Below are positions 22,345 through 32,896 of a stretch of DNA of 64,000 nucleotides, piece after piece. The stretch covers positions 122,541,399-122,605,398 of the forward strand of contig OX578147.1 of NCBI GenBank assembly GCA_951213105.1, given 5' to 3'. The notes beneath the pieces were generated by a model. It had not been told where the DNA came from. It worked only from the letters and a program-made list of their open reading frames with translations, and searched no databases. Origin of the DNA: Amaurobius ferox (taxonomy: Eukaryota; Arthropoda; Arachnida; Araneae; Amaurobiidae). How positions within the stretch are numbered: the first letter of the stretch is position 1; each line of letters opens with the position of its first letter. A program made the translations under genes and the position numbers.

Positions 22345-23413
22345 CAGGTGAACCTCGATATGTCGAACCTCGGTATCTCGAAATTTTCGATATCTCGAAA
22401 TATTTTCATCTCCCTTCACGCATGGTATAAAACTAATGTTAAACAAACTCTTTAACTCGAAATTTTTTAATCAAACTCTCGATAACTCGAATTTTTTCAT
22501 CTTACCATTTGGATCATCTTAACATTTTCATCTTTTCAATTGGAAAAATACGATCCAAAAAATGTGTTTAATGCAGATGAAACAGGACTATTTTTTAAAT
22601 GTATGCCGGATAAAACTATGGCCATTAAAGGTGAAGCATGTCATGGTGGGAAAAGAAGCAAAGAAAGGTTAACTGTGCTATTTTGCACTTATATGGATGT
22701 GTTCAGAAAGGCTCAAACCTCTTACGATAGGTAAATCTGCTAAAACCCGATGCTTTTCAGAAATGAAATCTGTTCCAATGACATATTTTGCGAACAATAA
22801 GGCTTGGATGACTGCCGAAAATTTCACTAATTGGTTGAAGGAACTAGACAGAAAAATGTTCCGTGAACATCGCGATATCGTTCTCTTCTTGGATAACTGT
22901 ACAGCGCATAATAGCGTGCCGAAATTAAAATCCGTGAAAGTTGATTTCATGCCACCAAACACAACTTCTAAGTTACAGCCTTTGGACCAAGGTATTATTC
23001 AGAGTTTTAAAGTGAACTATCGTCACAAAATTAAGCTCATTTGGATCCGCCTAGCTCATTTGGAAAATGTTATAGATATTGAAGGATTCAGTACCTGTAA
23101 CCAAACTGTCATAGATGACTTTTTTGTAAGTAAAGAAATGCAAGATTAAGTTTTAATAATGTATGTACGTACATAGTATTACATTAAATGTGTATCCAAT
23201 CATTTCAAGCTTCGCTTTATTTGTTGTCAGCATTTTCTCGGGTAATATCCAATTCTCTATCTGTAAGATATAGTAAATGATTTTTTTAAAAATGTGTAAA
23301 GTATAGGACTAGTATGTATACATTCTTTTATAAATTCCTTAAAATTTTTCAAATTTTCGATATCTCGAATTTTTTTTTACTCCCTTCAAATTCGACATAT
23401 CGAGGTTCGACTG
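22345..23413 (+). mobile_element. pogo/Tigger-type DNA transposon, internally deleted
   Basis: The ends are inverted: 'caggtgaacctcgatatgtc' at 22345 and, reversed, 'cagtcgaacctcgatatgtc' at 23413. Each is flanked by TA (22343-22344 and 23414-23415), the usual target duplication of the Tc1/mariner superfamily. Subterminal 'atatctcgaaa' / 'aactcgaaattttt' words repeat four or five times on the left side and at least twice on the right; they may be transposase-binding sites. At 1069 bp it is far shorter than intact Tigger elements (2-3 kb). The N-terminal DNA-binding part is missing. Confidence 0.9.
22540..23149 (+). pseudogene. Tigger/pogo DDD transposase fragment, frameshifted
   Basis: The first frame (22540 to about 22690) reads 'NADETGLFFKCMPDKT' and 'KRSKERLTVLFC', with the first catalytic Asp in ADETG. 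A one-base frameshift near 22690-22700 moves the frame by one; from 22697 it continues with 'RLKPLTIGKSAKTRCF', 'NKAWMT', 'IVLFLDNCTAHNSV' (second Asp) and 'MPPNTTSKLQPLDQGII' (third Asp, 30 residues between the two). This is the DD30D pattern of pogo-type enzymes, which cut and join transposon DNA in the nucleus. The CENP-B-like N-terminal helix-turn-helix region is absent and the C-terminus is cut short. Dead copy. Confidence 0.92.
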
Positions 23414-23519
23414 TATTGTAATTTCTAAGTTTTTTTATCATAAAATGATCTATAAGTTTATTGGTGGCACAAATGTTGCCATTCTATTGCTTTCGTGAAA
23501 AAATTTTTCTTGAAACACA

Positions 23520-24245
23520 TTTTTCTTACAATCTTCTGTAGATAGAGACTGATATGAATTTAGCTTTAGCATCAATTTCTGGAGGAAAAGGGGGGGAGGC
23601 AGTCACTAAGGATTTCTACTAGTTCTTTTTCCCCTTTCGGTCCAAAAATTTAAACTTTACTAGAAACATTTCTTCCTCAAGATTGGCTATAGATGGAGCT
23701 TAGATGAGAACTGATATAGATTCAGCATCAAATTCTGGAGGGTGATTCATTATGAGTTTTCATTTCCAGTTCCTTTTCCATTTTCGGTGCAAATAATTTT
23801 CTTGAAACGTCTATCTCTCAAGATTTGATATAGATAGAGCTTAGATAATAGCTGATATGGATTGAGCATCAAATTCCGGAGAGGATAAAGTGATTCACTA
23901 AGAATTTTCACTTTCAGTTTCGGAGATGTCATTTTTGAGTAAAAAATTTACATTTTCCTTAAACATCTATTTCTCATGATAGATATAGTTAAGATGATGA
24001 CTGATATGAATTCCATATTACATTATGGAGGGGGTAGGGGGATTCACTGAAGATTTCCAGATCTGTTTTTTGTTAATTTCCAATTCAAAAACATACCTTG
24101 AAACATCTATTTTTCAGAAATGTTTATAGATAGAGCTTCGAGTATGACTGATATAGATTTAGCATTAAAATTCAGTGAGGAAAAGCAGATTCTATTTGAA
24201 CTTCCAACTCTGGAAATGTCATTTCCGGTATTTCCAATAGGTCGT
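23520..24245 (-). repeat. Repeat family C, locus 2
   Basis: Inverted relative to locus 1. Units have 'gagcttagatgagaactgat', 'atcaaattctggagg', 'ggtgattcatta' and 'cttgaaacgtctatctctca' in regular order, about five times at spacings near 120 bp. Non-coding. Confidence 0.75.
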
Positions 24246-24469
24246 ATGACTATATAAAATAAGTATGCAAAGGAGAATAAAACGGTTCGTTAAAAATGTC
24301 CGTTGAAATTAATCTCCTGCCATGTGACGGCTTCTTCATAAATTTCTTGTGTTTAAATATTTTTTTAGCAGTTCAAATTCGAACAAATTCCAGCAATTCT
24401 CACGCAAGTCCTTTTTATCAATACTGATACACTAGAATCTACGATATTCTCAGTTGACAAATTAATCTG

Positions 24470-24660
24470 AACCAATTAACGGCAACCAAGTGAATCTGAA
24501 CTAATTAACGCTGTCTAATGATTTGCAGCGCTTATGCACAGGAACGATGTAAATAATTTGCCAGCGTATGGCATGATAAAAATAAATGCTGGTTTGAATG
24601 GTGTTCATAAATTAATTCAATGTCATAAAATGACTGGGATTTATTGACAATAGGAGAAAA
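24470..24660 (+). repeat. Low-copy repeat E, copy 1
   Basis: Shares 'ctgaaccaattaa', 'tctaatg(g/a)...tgcag(t/c)gctta', 'cagcgtatg' and 'aattaattgaatgtcat'-type blocks, in this order, with 27400-27575 and, more weakly, 26880-27000. No coding frame is shared. Confidence 0.55.
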
Positions 24661-24774
24661 ATATCATATTGCCTCAACATATTCTAGCCATTTCTGGATA
24701 TTTGATCGTAAAAAAAAGTCCTTAAAAATTTAATAAAATTTCCAAATTTAAATTATTTTTTTGTATATATTGAT

Positions 24775-25435
24775 AAAAATATGATGTGTAAAACACGTAA
24801 TATAATGCAATGAATTTACTTCTCTCACAGGAAAATTATGATGTAAAAGATGCGTAGTACGATTTGAGGACTGATTTGACAGCACATAAATACAAATTAA
24901 GCGTTTTGGGCAATTTTTGAATCGAGAGTAATATATTCATACTAACAAAATCCTCATCAAAATGCAATTGACACTTAATTAATATCCTGTAAATAAATGA
25001 TCACTGGCGAATTTTTTAGCGCCAAAACATAAAACTGTTACAAAAAGTTTCTTCTTTACTGAACAGAACGAACTAGATGCATGAGATTGATGTTAAAACA
25101 CGTGTCGTATAAAGTTGCAAATGAAAAGCGAGGATAATTTAATGATAGTCGGTAACTTTTACATTTTATGTAATTTTTTCATACATTTATTTGAAAAACG
25201 TATACTATCTCAAGAACGGTTCACGATAGAGTTATAAAGTTTGTGCTAGTTAATTTATAATGAAATATTACAAAGGAAATGATTATGTATGTAAAATTAT
25301 TGAAGATTCTGGATTTTTAATGATTTTTTCAAAATTTCATTCCGAAATATGAGTGCTTCAAACTTTCGATTATGTTTAAAATCAATAGATTTCCACGGTT
25401 TACTGATTATAACAATTGTTCCTCTTTAAAAAATA
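24775..25435 (+). repeat. Hairpin-ended repeat, family A1, decayed copy 3
   Basis: Recognisable from 'taatataatgcaatgaattt' (near 24800), 'atgcatgagattgatgtta' (25075), 'atctcaagaacggttcacg' (25207) and 'cattccgaaatatga' (25340). The end hairpin has been lost where the satellite begins. Confidence 0.6.
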
Positions 25436-25439
25436 GAAA

Positions 25440-26215
25440 CCGGAAGAAATGAAAATGCAAAGTTAAAACTTGGCAATAAATTTGCCACGTGCCACAAGTT
25501 TGCTGTGTGCTCCAATTTTAAATTTTATATAGAGGATAGCCACTAGAAAACTTGCTGAATGCAAAATTAAAAACTTTAAAACAATAAATTTTAAAGCAAT
25601 AAATTTACTTTCTGCTCCAATAATAGCCATAAAGGTTAGCAACCTAAAGACTTGTTAAATGCAAAAATAAAAAAATTTGCAATAAATTTAAAATGTCCAC
25701 AAATTTTGCTGTGCACTCCAAGTGTCGAAAATACGTACGTAGAATGCAACTTGTACGTAGCAACTGGTACGTAGAATGCAAAATTCTACAAGTATTCTTG
25801 ATAATTTGCTATGTCCTCCAATGCAATAAATTTACTATGTGCTCCAATGCAATAAATTTACTATGTGCTCCAATGCAATACATTTGCTATGTGCTCCAAT
25901 GCAATAAATTTGATATGTACTCTAATGCAATAAATTTGATATGTACTCTAACGCAATAAATTTGCTATGTGCTCCAATGCAATAAATTTGATATGTACTC
26001 TAATGCAATAAATTTGCTATGTGCTCCAATGCTATAAATTTGCTATGAACTCTAATGCAATAAATTTGCTATGAACTCTAATGCAATAAATTTGCTATGT
26101 ACTCTAATGCAATAAATTTGCTATGTGCTTCAATGCTATAAATTTGCTATGTGCTCCAATGCTTAGATCTCCATAGAGGTTTACAATTTAAGACTCGTTG
26201 AATGCAAAATCGGAA
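25440..26215. repeat. Satellite: 27-bp unit nested in a roughly 110-bp unit
   Basis: From about 25806 to 26163 a 27-bp unit ('tgctatgtgctccaatgcaa' + 'taaattt') repeats about 13 times with few differences. On both sides (25440-25800 and 26166-26215) is a longer unit with 'agacttgttaaatgcaaaa' and 'caataaatttg', so the short unit appears to have been amplified out of one module of a longer, older array. The frame at 25693-25959 is only the repeat read through. Confidence 0.9.
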
Positions 26216-26879
26216 ACTTTGCAGTGCACTACAGACAATGTGGAAAAAAAATTACATTTAAGACCTAAAATGATATTTGAAAGTAAGGTCACAAGACATT
26301 ATTTTTGTGGAATTGTTTATGAATTGGATACACATAAACTGATTACATATGAGCTTGGGCATTTATACATTCAGCCAGACAGGCCTCTAAACAGTTATAT
26401 ACATGCATCTTACTTAACATTTAAGTTAATTAACATTGGCTGAGAGTAATCTTTTATCATGTTTGGAAAAACTTATAAAATATTACTCTCAGTTAAAACT
26501 TATAAAAGATTACTCTCAGTTATAGTGTACTCATAAACATTAAAATTGTCGTAAACCTTTTAAAATTGAAACTCTATTAATAAATATGTTAATTATGCGT
26601 ATAATGACTGGTTCTTTATATACTAACTTTGAATATAACATATGCAAAAAACACAGCGTAGAATACAGTTTCATATCAACGATGTGATAGTTTCTGAAAA
26701 TTTTGTATGCGACTCTTTAAGAATGTGCATTTTGCATATTAAAGTAAAGGCGGCTTTAAAGTAAAGATCCCTGTACTAATTAGTTATACGAACCCCATAT
26801 CAACATTGGAGGTCTAATAATTCAACAATATATAGTATATACCTGCAGCGTCCTCTTTCATATATTTTGATGTATTAGT
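26216..26879. other. No gene recognised
   Basis: A short frame at 26198-26443 has no known domain. Two direct repeats of 'agattactctcagtta' (26445-26525) are the only structure. Confidence 0.45.
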
Positions 26880-27000
26880 ATATGAAAGATTTCGGATTGA
26901 TTAATTAAATAATTGCATAGGAATCAATTAATGGACTCTAAAGGTAAGTAGTGTTTGACGGTAGAAACGGGGTACATGATTTGCTAAGCGTATACATAAA
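26880..27000 (+). repeat. Low-copy repeat E, weak copy 2
   Basis: 'ttcggattgattaattaa', 'aatggactctaaagg' and 'acggtagaaacggggtac' parallel 'ttcgggttgattaattaa', 'aatggactgcagtgc' and 'acgatagaaatggctga' at 27400-27500. Confidence 0.5.
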
Positions 27001-27399
27001 TGTTATATATAAAGTATACTTTATTATAACAATTAGTCGACAGTGTATACTTAAAATGGCTAATATAACTGGTAATTATATTAACTGGTAATGGTTAATA
27101 TAAGATGTAATTATAATTTACAATGTAATAATAGTACTCGTCATACTTTATCCACTTAAATTTTCATGAAAGAGTTTCTCAAAATCTTGAAATATGTAAT
27201 TACCACTTATTTAATAATTCTACAATTAACATGAAATATAATTTCACCGAATAGCATTCCACATATCGTTCTGACAATCATATAATATTTAATTACGTTT
27301 GCACATTTAGAATGTTAAAAGAACCACGCAATTCAATAACGTATAGAATAAACTTGCTGAAATCTCATTGCCTATATTGACGCATCACGATCTGCGAGG

Positions 27400-27575
27400 T
27401 TTCGGGTTGATTAATTAACTTGCGCGCATCTCTGAACCAATTAAAGCGGCATCTAATGGACTGCAGTGCTTAACGATAGAAATGGCTGAATGATTTGACA
27501 GCGTATGATATTTCAAATACCAAAATAATTGTCATATCTAGAAATGTCGAATAATTAATTGAATGTCATTTATAT
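27400..27575 (+). repeat. Low-copy repeat E, copy 3
   Basis: Best preserved of the three; it directly precedes the 27581 element. See copies at 24470 and 26880. Confidence 0.55.
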
Positions 27576-28336
27576 ACTATTACTAGCAGCATACCCGTTC
27601 TTCGTACGGAATATATAATATAATGAAACTTATAATTCACAATCATGCGCAAATTCTGTTAAAATATTAAATTTATTGCTCCTAAAAAGAAGTTTAGGAA
27701 TATCTGTCCTCACTATGCAAAATTATCTTCACGGGCAGATCTGAGGAATAAAACATCCTGGTCCCTTTTGTAAGCAAATTTACAAAAAAAAAGGAATTGA
27801 ATCAATATATGCAACCCTTATATTGTCGCAGATTAGAAAATATGCCAGTGTGTTAGTAGAAGATTACCCGTATTACAATATGAGTCTCAAAAATATTTGC
27901 CAAAATAAAAGAGATGACGTAATAAATTGAAAATATCAATAATCCCCGTAATCTCTATACCAGAAGGCCGTAATTGATTCCAATATATGCCAATATAAAT
28001 CAAAATATATGCCAATATACCTGTACTACTTATATTCTCGTAAATTAGAAGATATAATGCATTTGTAGAAGATTACTCGTACAACGTACTATATATGAGT
28101 TTCAACAATTTTCGTCATAATAAAGCAATGGCATAATAACTTGAAAATATCAATAATCCCTGAATCAACAGTCCCCGAAAATATCAATTATAATAATGTT
28201 TAAACATGAAGGCCGTAATTGATATTATCCAGTCAAAAATGCAATGTCAATGACATTTATTTTATATACATATTTTTATTATTCAAATCGGAAAAGATTT
28301 AATATAAAATCGTATGCTGCATAACACATTGGATCC

Positions 28337-28349
28337 GTTGCTAAGCAAC
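28337..28349. promoter_or_regulatory. X-box-like palindrome gttgctaagcaac
   Basis: Matches the RFX-factor consensus (GTTGCY ... RGCAAC). It is inside the 27581 element. Three others occur at 29194, 51108 and 53815. No gene is nearby. Confidence 0.3.
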
Positions 28350-29193
28350 ATAACATTTGCTTCATATAAATTGATGGAAATCATATTGTCTGAATAATGC
28401 GATCTCCACATGGCAGGTTTGGCGACATTTTAGTCAATTTAGCGATAACTTAAAAAACCGCCAAATTTATCGCCAAGTGGGACTGTAGAACTGATAGTCC
28501 CATTTTGCGACAAATTGACGAAACATCATCACAATACTATCCCCTAACAAAACACAATTATTTTCATTTATTAAGCACGATTTTATCAATTCCATGATAT
28601 TTTTATGGACTCACAAATACTTTTATCAATTTCGTGATATTAAAAAAATTCGTTAAATGTGTTACTAAGTAGGATGGATGGATTAACCGACAAATGCTAC
28701 CGAAACATCATTTCAGTATTTTATTCTAAAAAAAAATCATTGATTTGAGTCAATTTTATAAATTTGGAAACATTTCCGTTAATTTGGTAAAGTTTAAGAG
28801 AAGTTACCAAGTTATTTAGAGATATTCCGTTAAATTCGTAGCTCTGAATTTGCAGATCTGAAGAATAAAATATCCTGATCCCGTTTGTATATACTAAATG
28901 AAAACACTAAAATTGTATTATAAGATACACCCGTTCTACTCTTTTCTGCTTCAACAATCGGCTAAATGAATTTATTGGGTAAACACAATATATGAGTTTA
29001 TTAGCTAAACACAATATATGAGCTGGAAACCTCTTTGCTAAAATAAATGAAAGTGATGTACGCAGTGCGCAATTTTTATAATTAAAAGAACAATCAAACC
29101 GTTCATTTAAAAAATATATTTTTACATCCATTTATTTATTATACAAATAGAAAAAATAATAATAAATATTAACAACACATTTAATTTCATTCC

Positions 29194-29206
29194 GTTGCCG
29201 AGCAAC
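29194..29206. promoter_or_regulatory. X-box-like palindrome gttgccgagcaac
   Basis: Second RFX-like palindrome in the same element, in an equivalent module ('ccgttgc..agcaacat'). Confidence 0.3.
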
Positions 29207-29859
29207 ATGATATAAGATAGAATCTTCCTCATTAAATACGAAATTTAATAGCCATTTTGATTTCTTTATACTTTTCATTGTTCAGTAAAAGCGTGTGAAA
29301 TATAAACCAAGGAGATAGATTTCCCATTTAAATCATGTTACAAACAATTCATGTTTTCAGAAAGTGACTAATTAGTGCAAAAATCTCCCCCCAAACTCAG
29401 AGATACAGTTTTAATTCACTTTCAAGCGATTTTCAAGCTTTTAGTTTGGATAAACTACGGAGTTAGAGAGTAGAACTCCTAGGAAAAAGTTTCGTTTTTC
29501 ATTAATATCTCGACAACCCCTGGTCTTAGATACTCGAAACTTGGACTAAATTTATGGGGGGCTATTTAAAGGCTATCCACAAAATTTCATCAAATTCGAT
29601 TTAGCCGTTCTCCCGTGATGATGAGACAAACGAAAATTTCGATTTTTACTAATATCTCGAGAACCACTGATCGCAGAAACTCCACACATGGACTAAATTT
29701 TAAGTGGGACTATTTCCAGGCTACCCACAAAATTTCATCAAATTCGGTTCAGCCGTTCTCCCGTGATGACGGGACAGACAGACAGATTTTAATTTTTATT
29801 TATATAGATTTAATTAATTAATAATTAAAGGCATTCTGCAATTGTGTTACTCTTTATTT

Positions 29860-30240
29860 TTACTTTCTCATACTATGTAATACAGTATGGAGAAAACATT
29901 GTTTCATATGTGTTGTTAAACTTCTCAAAGTCGAGATTCTGATACCGATATATGTTTCAGAACTTCCTGAACACGTTTTGGATATTTTTGTAGTGATGCC
30001 AGTCTGTCGTCGATTTCTTGTGTTCACAATATATTATTGGATTTTCATCAAACTTTATATCCGGTTTTGCTAACGTAACATCTAAAACTAAATAGATTTT
30101 TTTTTGTCAAATCTAGATGCTTTGTCAAATTAAAGCGAATACTTCGAAATATTATATTTTCTTTACATGGCAGTACAGGACAAAACGTGACATAATTGTG
30201 CATGAAAGAGGATAATATATGCATTAATGGTTGCAAGATT
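29860..30240 (+). repeat. Hairpin-ended repeat, family B, truncated copy 5
   Basis: Starts with the hairpin 'actttctcatactatgtaat...tatggagaaaac', then 'gtcgagattctgataccga', 'gaacttcctgaacacgtttt' and 'gtctgtcgtcgatttcttg'. It stops where the next copy begins. Confidence 0.8.
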
Positions 30241-30246
30241 TTTTTT

Positions 30247-30850
30247 TAACAATTTTTACTTTCTCATACGTAGTATTAAAAAAGTATTGTTTATCCGAAA
30301 ATTTTCGATTTTGAAATTTTAATGCCAATGTATGTTCTAAGACGTTCTGAACACGTTTTGACTATTTTTGGAATGGTGTCTGCCTGTCTGTCTTATGCCT
30401 GTGTCCACAATAGCATCTACTAATATTAATGAATTTTCACGAAAATTTATATCCGGCTTTGTTATAAAAATATCTAGAACTAGAAATATTTTTTTTAATT
30501 CGAGTGATAACTTTACGACTTATTCGAGCAACGATGTGATCAATGATCACGAGACTTAATAAGTTCAATCATTGTTGTGCAAAATAGAAGCGATACAATT
30601 TTTGCGTCCGTGGTGTCATTAGCACCCCCCCCCCCCTCGGGAGGCAAGTTACCCCTCATGGGTACATTGTCAAGTATGGTATCAATCGAAATATTTCTAA
30701 AAACCCTTTAAAGTGAAGGGTAACACGCTGTAGTTGTAATCATTTGGACTAACGATGCCGATTTTTCAAAAATTTGGGGGAAAAATACAAGTTACTTAGG
30801 AATGGATTTTGGTATGAGAAAGTTGAGTGGAGCCACATTTCAGTTAATTT
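30247..30850 (+). repeat. Hairpin-ended repeat, family B, copy 6
   Basis: Starts 'tttactttctcatacgtagt' and ends 'ggtatgagaaagttgagtgg' + 'agccacattt'. The outer 12 bp (actttctcatac / gtatgagaaagt) are exact inverted repeats. A run of C at 30627-30638 lies in the 'tcattagc' block. Best-preserved B copy. Confidence 0.85.
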
Positions 30851-31643
30851 ATAGCAATATTTCAGCCTGCTAAAAACAGAGTAACTACCACTTAAAGAAA
30901 TTAGTTTTATTATATTTAATTATAAATGATGTTGAAAGTCTTAAACAGTTGTCTCATTTCAAAACTGGCCCCGTTAAGTTCTGCCCCGCGGTCTAATTTC
31001 AGCCAATTATTTCCCAGCGGAGATCGAAGATACTCTATCACTTGCTTGTTTGTCCATTCCGTGAAAAAATCGAAAACATGGATAAGCTTCGATCGACTAT
31101 AAACGTGCAAAGATTTTTAGGTCTGTCAACATTCTTCTAGGCCGCCAAAAGAAGCGTAAGGGTCTGAAAGCATTTATAAAAATGCATAATTTTTGCTTTG
31201 GGAAAAAGTAATCGAAAGTTCTAATCGAAAGTTCTGTTCGATCGTCGATACAACAAATGTACAAAGATTCAGTGCCCTAGGTATCCAGGATAGAGGGTTT
31301 AAAAAGACATCGAAAAACTCTTTTTTTATCGTCTCACCAGGGGAGGGGGTGAATCGAAATTTCGGCTCTAAGTGAAGCTCTGTCCAACGGTCCATACTAT
31401 AAATGCGAAAATATGCAGTTTCCTAGGTAACCAAGGGTTCTGTGGAGGGTCTGGAAATACTTTTTTTAAAAACCTCATATCTTCAGCCTCCGCGGGTGGG
31501 GGGGGGGGGGGGGTAAGTTGAAAAGTCAGCTTTCTTAGGTTCTGTATCGCAGTCGATGCTATAAGTGTCGAAAACCTAGACCACTCGACTGACCCGAAGG
31601 TTTACAGCAGCCGTTTGAGTGACAGGGAACGGATACTATAAAT

Positions 31644-32027
31644 GTTGCTGTTGAGACCCAGACCGTCCGACCTACCAGAAAGGTGTAAGCTAACTGTTTG
31701 GACGGTCGGGAAGTGCTACCCAATTTAGACCGGAACCCAGTGGGGGATGCATCCACAGGGACCGTACCCTTCCCCTACCACCAACCTCTCGGAAGGACTT
31801 ACGGACCCACATGTTGAACGTGATTGTACTCCACATGAACACGGTGGCAGTTGTGGCAGCGTGCAGATCCAGGGCGCAAACCACCGGGCTACCGCACCCG
31901 AAATATGCTAACAGCACACGGTGTCCCCAGGTGGTCACCCACCCAAGTACTAACCGCGCCCGATGCTACTTGCCTTCGGTGATCTAACGAGAACCGGTGT
32001 TTTCAGCACGGTAAAGCCGTTGGCCAT
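31644..32027 (-). mobile_element. Composite SINE: 5S rRNA head joined to a tRNA-SINE body
   Basis: On the minus strand: a 119-nt 5S rRNA sequence (32025-31907), a short linker 'atatttcg', then 'ggtgcggtagcccggtggtt' (a box-A-like remnant of the tRNA-type SINE), the shared SINE body ('gggaagggtacggtccctgt', 'ggtctaaattgggtagcac') and the tail 'gtaggtcggacggtctgggt'. The whole is flanked by a perfect 12-bp target duplication, gatactataaat (31632-31643 and 32028-32039), so it inserted as a single unit. Box B of the tRNA-headed relatives is missing; the 5S part likely supplies the polymerase III promoter. 5S-headed (SINE3-type) families are known, but a 5S head in front of a partly kept tRNA head is less usual. 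Confidence 0.9.
31907..32025 (-). rRNA. 5S rRNA-derived sequence (SINE head)
   Basis: It reads as a 5S rRNA from 'ggccaacggc' through 'aacaccggttctcgttagat', 'catcgggcgcggttagtact' and 'gggtgggtgaccacctgggg' to 'gtgctgttagc'. Length is 119 nt, normal for 5S. Small changes, such as 'acctggggac' where the standard has 'cctgggaac', mark it as a derived copy. Being inside a target-site-flanked SINE, it is not an ordinary 5S gene. Confidence 0.9.
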
Positions 32028-32105
32028 GATACTATAAATATGAAAAGATTCAACCTTCCACGTCACCGAGGGGCTTCTACAGGGTCTGGAAAGACGAAAA
32101 GACGT

Positions 32106-32611
32106 TACATACGTTAGAATATTTACAGTGATTACTGCACTATGCGTACTATAATTACGCATATGAGAATCATGCGTATCAGCATTATGCATATCAGTAG
32201 TAATGCGTATAAGCGAATCAGTATACTTTAAATTATATGTCAGTGCTTTTAGAAAGTTTTAGTATAACAAGTACATGGAATGATAAAATAACAAATGCAT
32301 TTCTCTATTTTTGTCCGCCAGTACACGTCGTAGCGTAAAATCTAATCAGCGACGAAATGTATGCTTGTTGACAAGTCTCGAGATACCAACATTGGTTTTT
32401 TTTAAATTACATGTATTTTTTGTTTTTTGATGTTGAAGCAGATTTGTGAGTAATATTCTCGTCCATCATTTTGTAGTGATAGATAAATTCCTCAATGGCG
32501 ACACATTCAGTGCCCCAAACGCAATTTAACTACCGCTACTTGACATCTCCGTTTGTTCATTACAACAATTTAAAGAAATTCAGTCTCAAATTTGTGATAT
32601 ATTAGTAATTC
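32106..32611. other. No gene recognised
   Basis: A few 'atgcgtat' words near 32140-32210 repeat irregularly. Nothing else was seen. Confidence 0.45.
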
Positions 32612-32625
32612 GTATGAAATACTGT

Positions 32626-32682
32626 TGAAGACCCAGACCGTCCGACTCATCCAGGGGACTTGAGCAACTATTTGGACGGGCG
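32626..32682 (-). mobile_element. SINE tail fragment, 5'-truncated insertion
   Basis: A 57-bp piece of the SINE tail (minus orientation: 'cgtccaaatagttgctcaag' ... 'ggacggtctgggtcttca') is flanked by a perfect 14-bp duplication, gtatgaaatactgt (32612-32625 and 32683-32696). This is the mark of a severely 5'-truncated insertion by LINE machinery. Confidence 0.88.
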
Positions 32683-32896
32683 GTATGAAATACTGTGTAA
32701 TATTTCAGTGAAAACTAAAAGCTATTGAATATTGAAATACCAAAAATGTGTATCGAAGAATGAAAACGCGTATCATTAAAATAACCCCGGGCACTTTTTA
32801 GTCACCTTTACAGAAGCTTCATTTATGCACCTTCAAAATATATAGTTTGTTCGGTGCAAGTGGCCAGTTAAGTGTATTTCTAAAGATGTATTTTCC

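Larger units (their letters stand above)
27581..29810 (+). mobile_element. Long non-coding interspersed element with 'ctagcagcatacccg' start
   Basis: The left edge 'ctagcagcatacccgttctt' and right edge 'gacagacagacagatttt...tatatagatt' are the type of ends seen in common arthropod interspersed repeats. The inside is a set of duplicated modules. A roughly 200-bp block occurs at 27820-28010 and 28030-28200, with a decayed third form at 28855-29060. The words 'ttggcgacatt' / 'cgccaaatttatcgcc' recall family A1 (28410-28480 and 28740-28850). A roughly 145-bp block occurs twice at 29480-29620 and 29625-29785. No transposase or reverse transcriptase frame was seen, so the class cannot be assigned. 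Confidence 0.55.
31090..32105. repeat. Degenerate tandem array, period about 150-160 bp, split by a SINE
   Basis: The phrase 'actataaa(t)gcgaaaa' recurs near 31096, 31245, 31393, 31554 and, after the SINE, 32031. Each is followed by 'ctaggt..cc..gg..t' and 'gggtctggaaa' blocks. A G-run of about 15 lies at 31498-31513. Short frames at 31174-31395 run through the repeat on both strands and are not conserved. Confidence 0.65.

Noticed and set aside
25693..25959. Frame with 'NLLCAPMQ'-like repeats
   Set aside because: It is the 27-bp satellite, whose length is divisible by three; no gene.
19271..26163. Possible CRISPR arrays at the satellites
   Set aside because: These are direct tandem repeats without unique spacers, in eukaryotic DNA.
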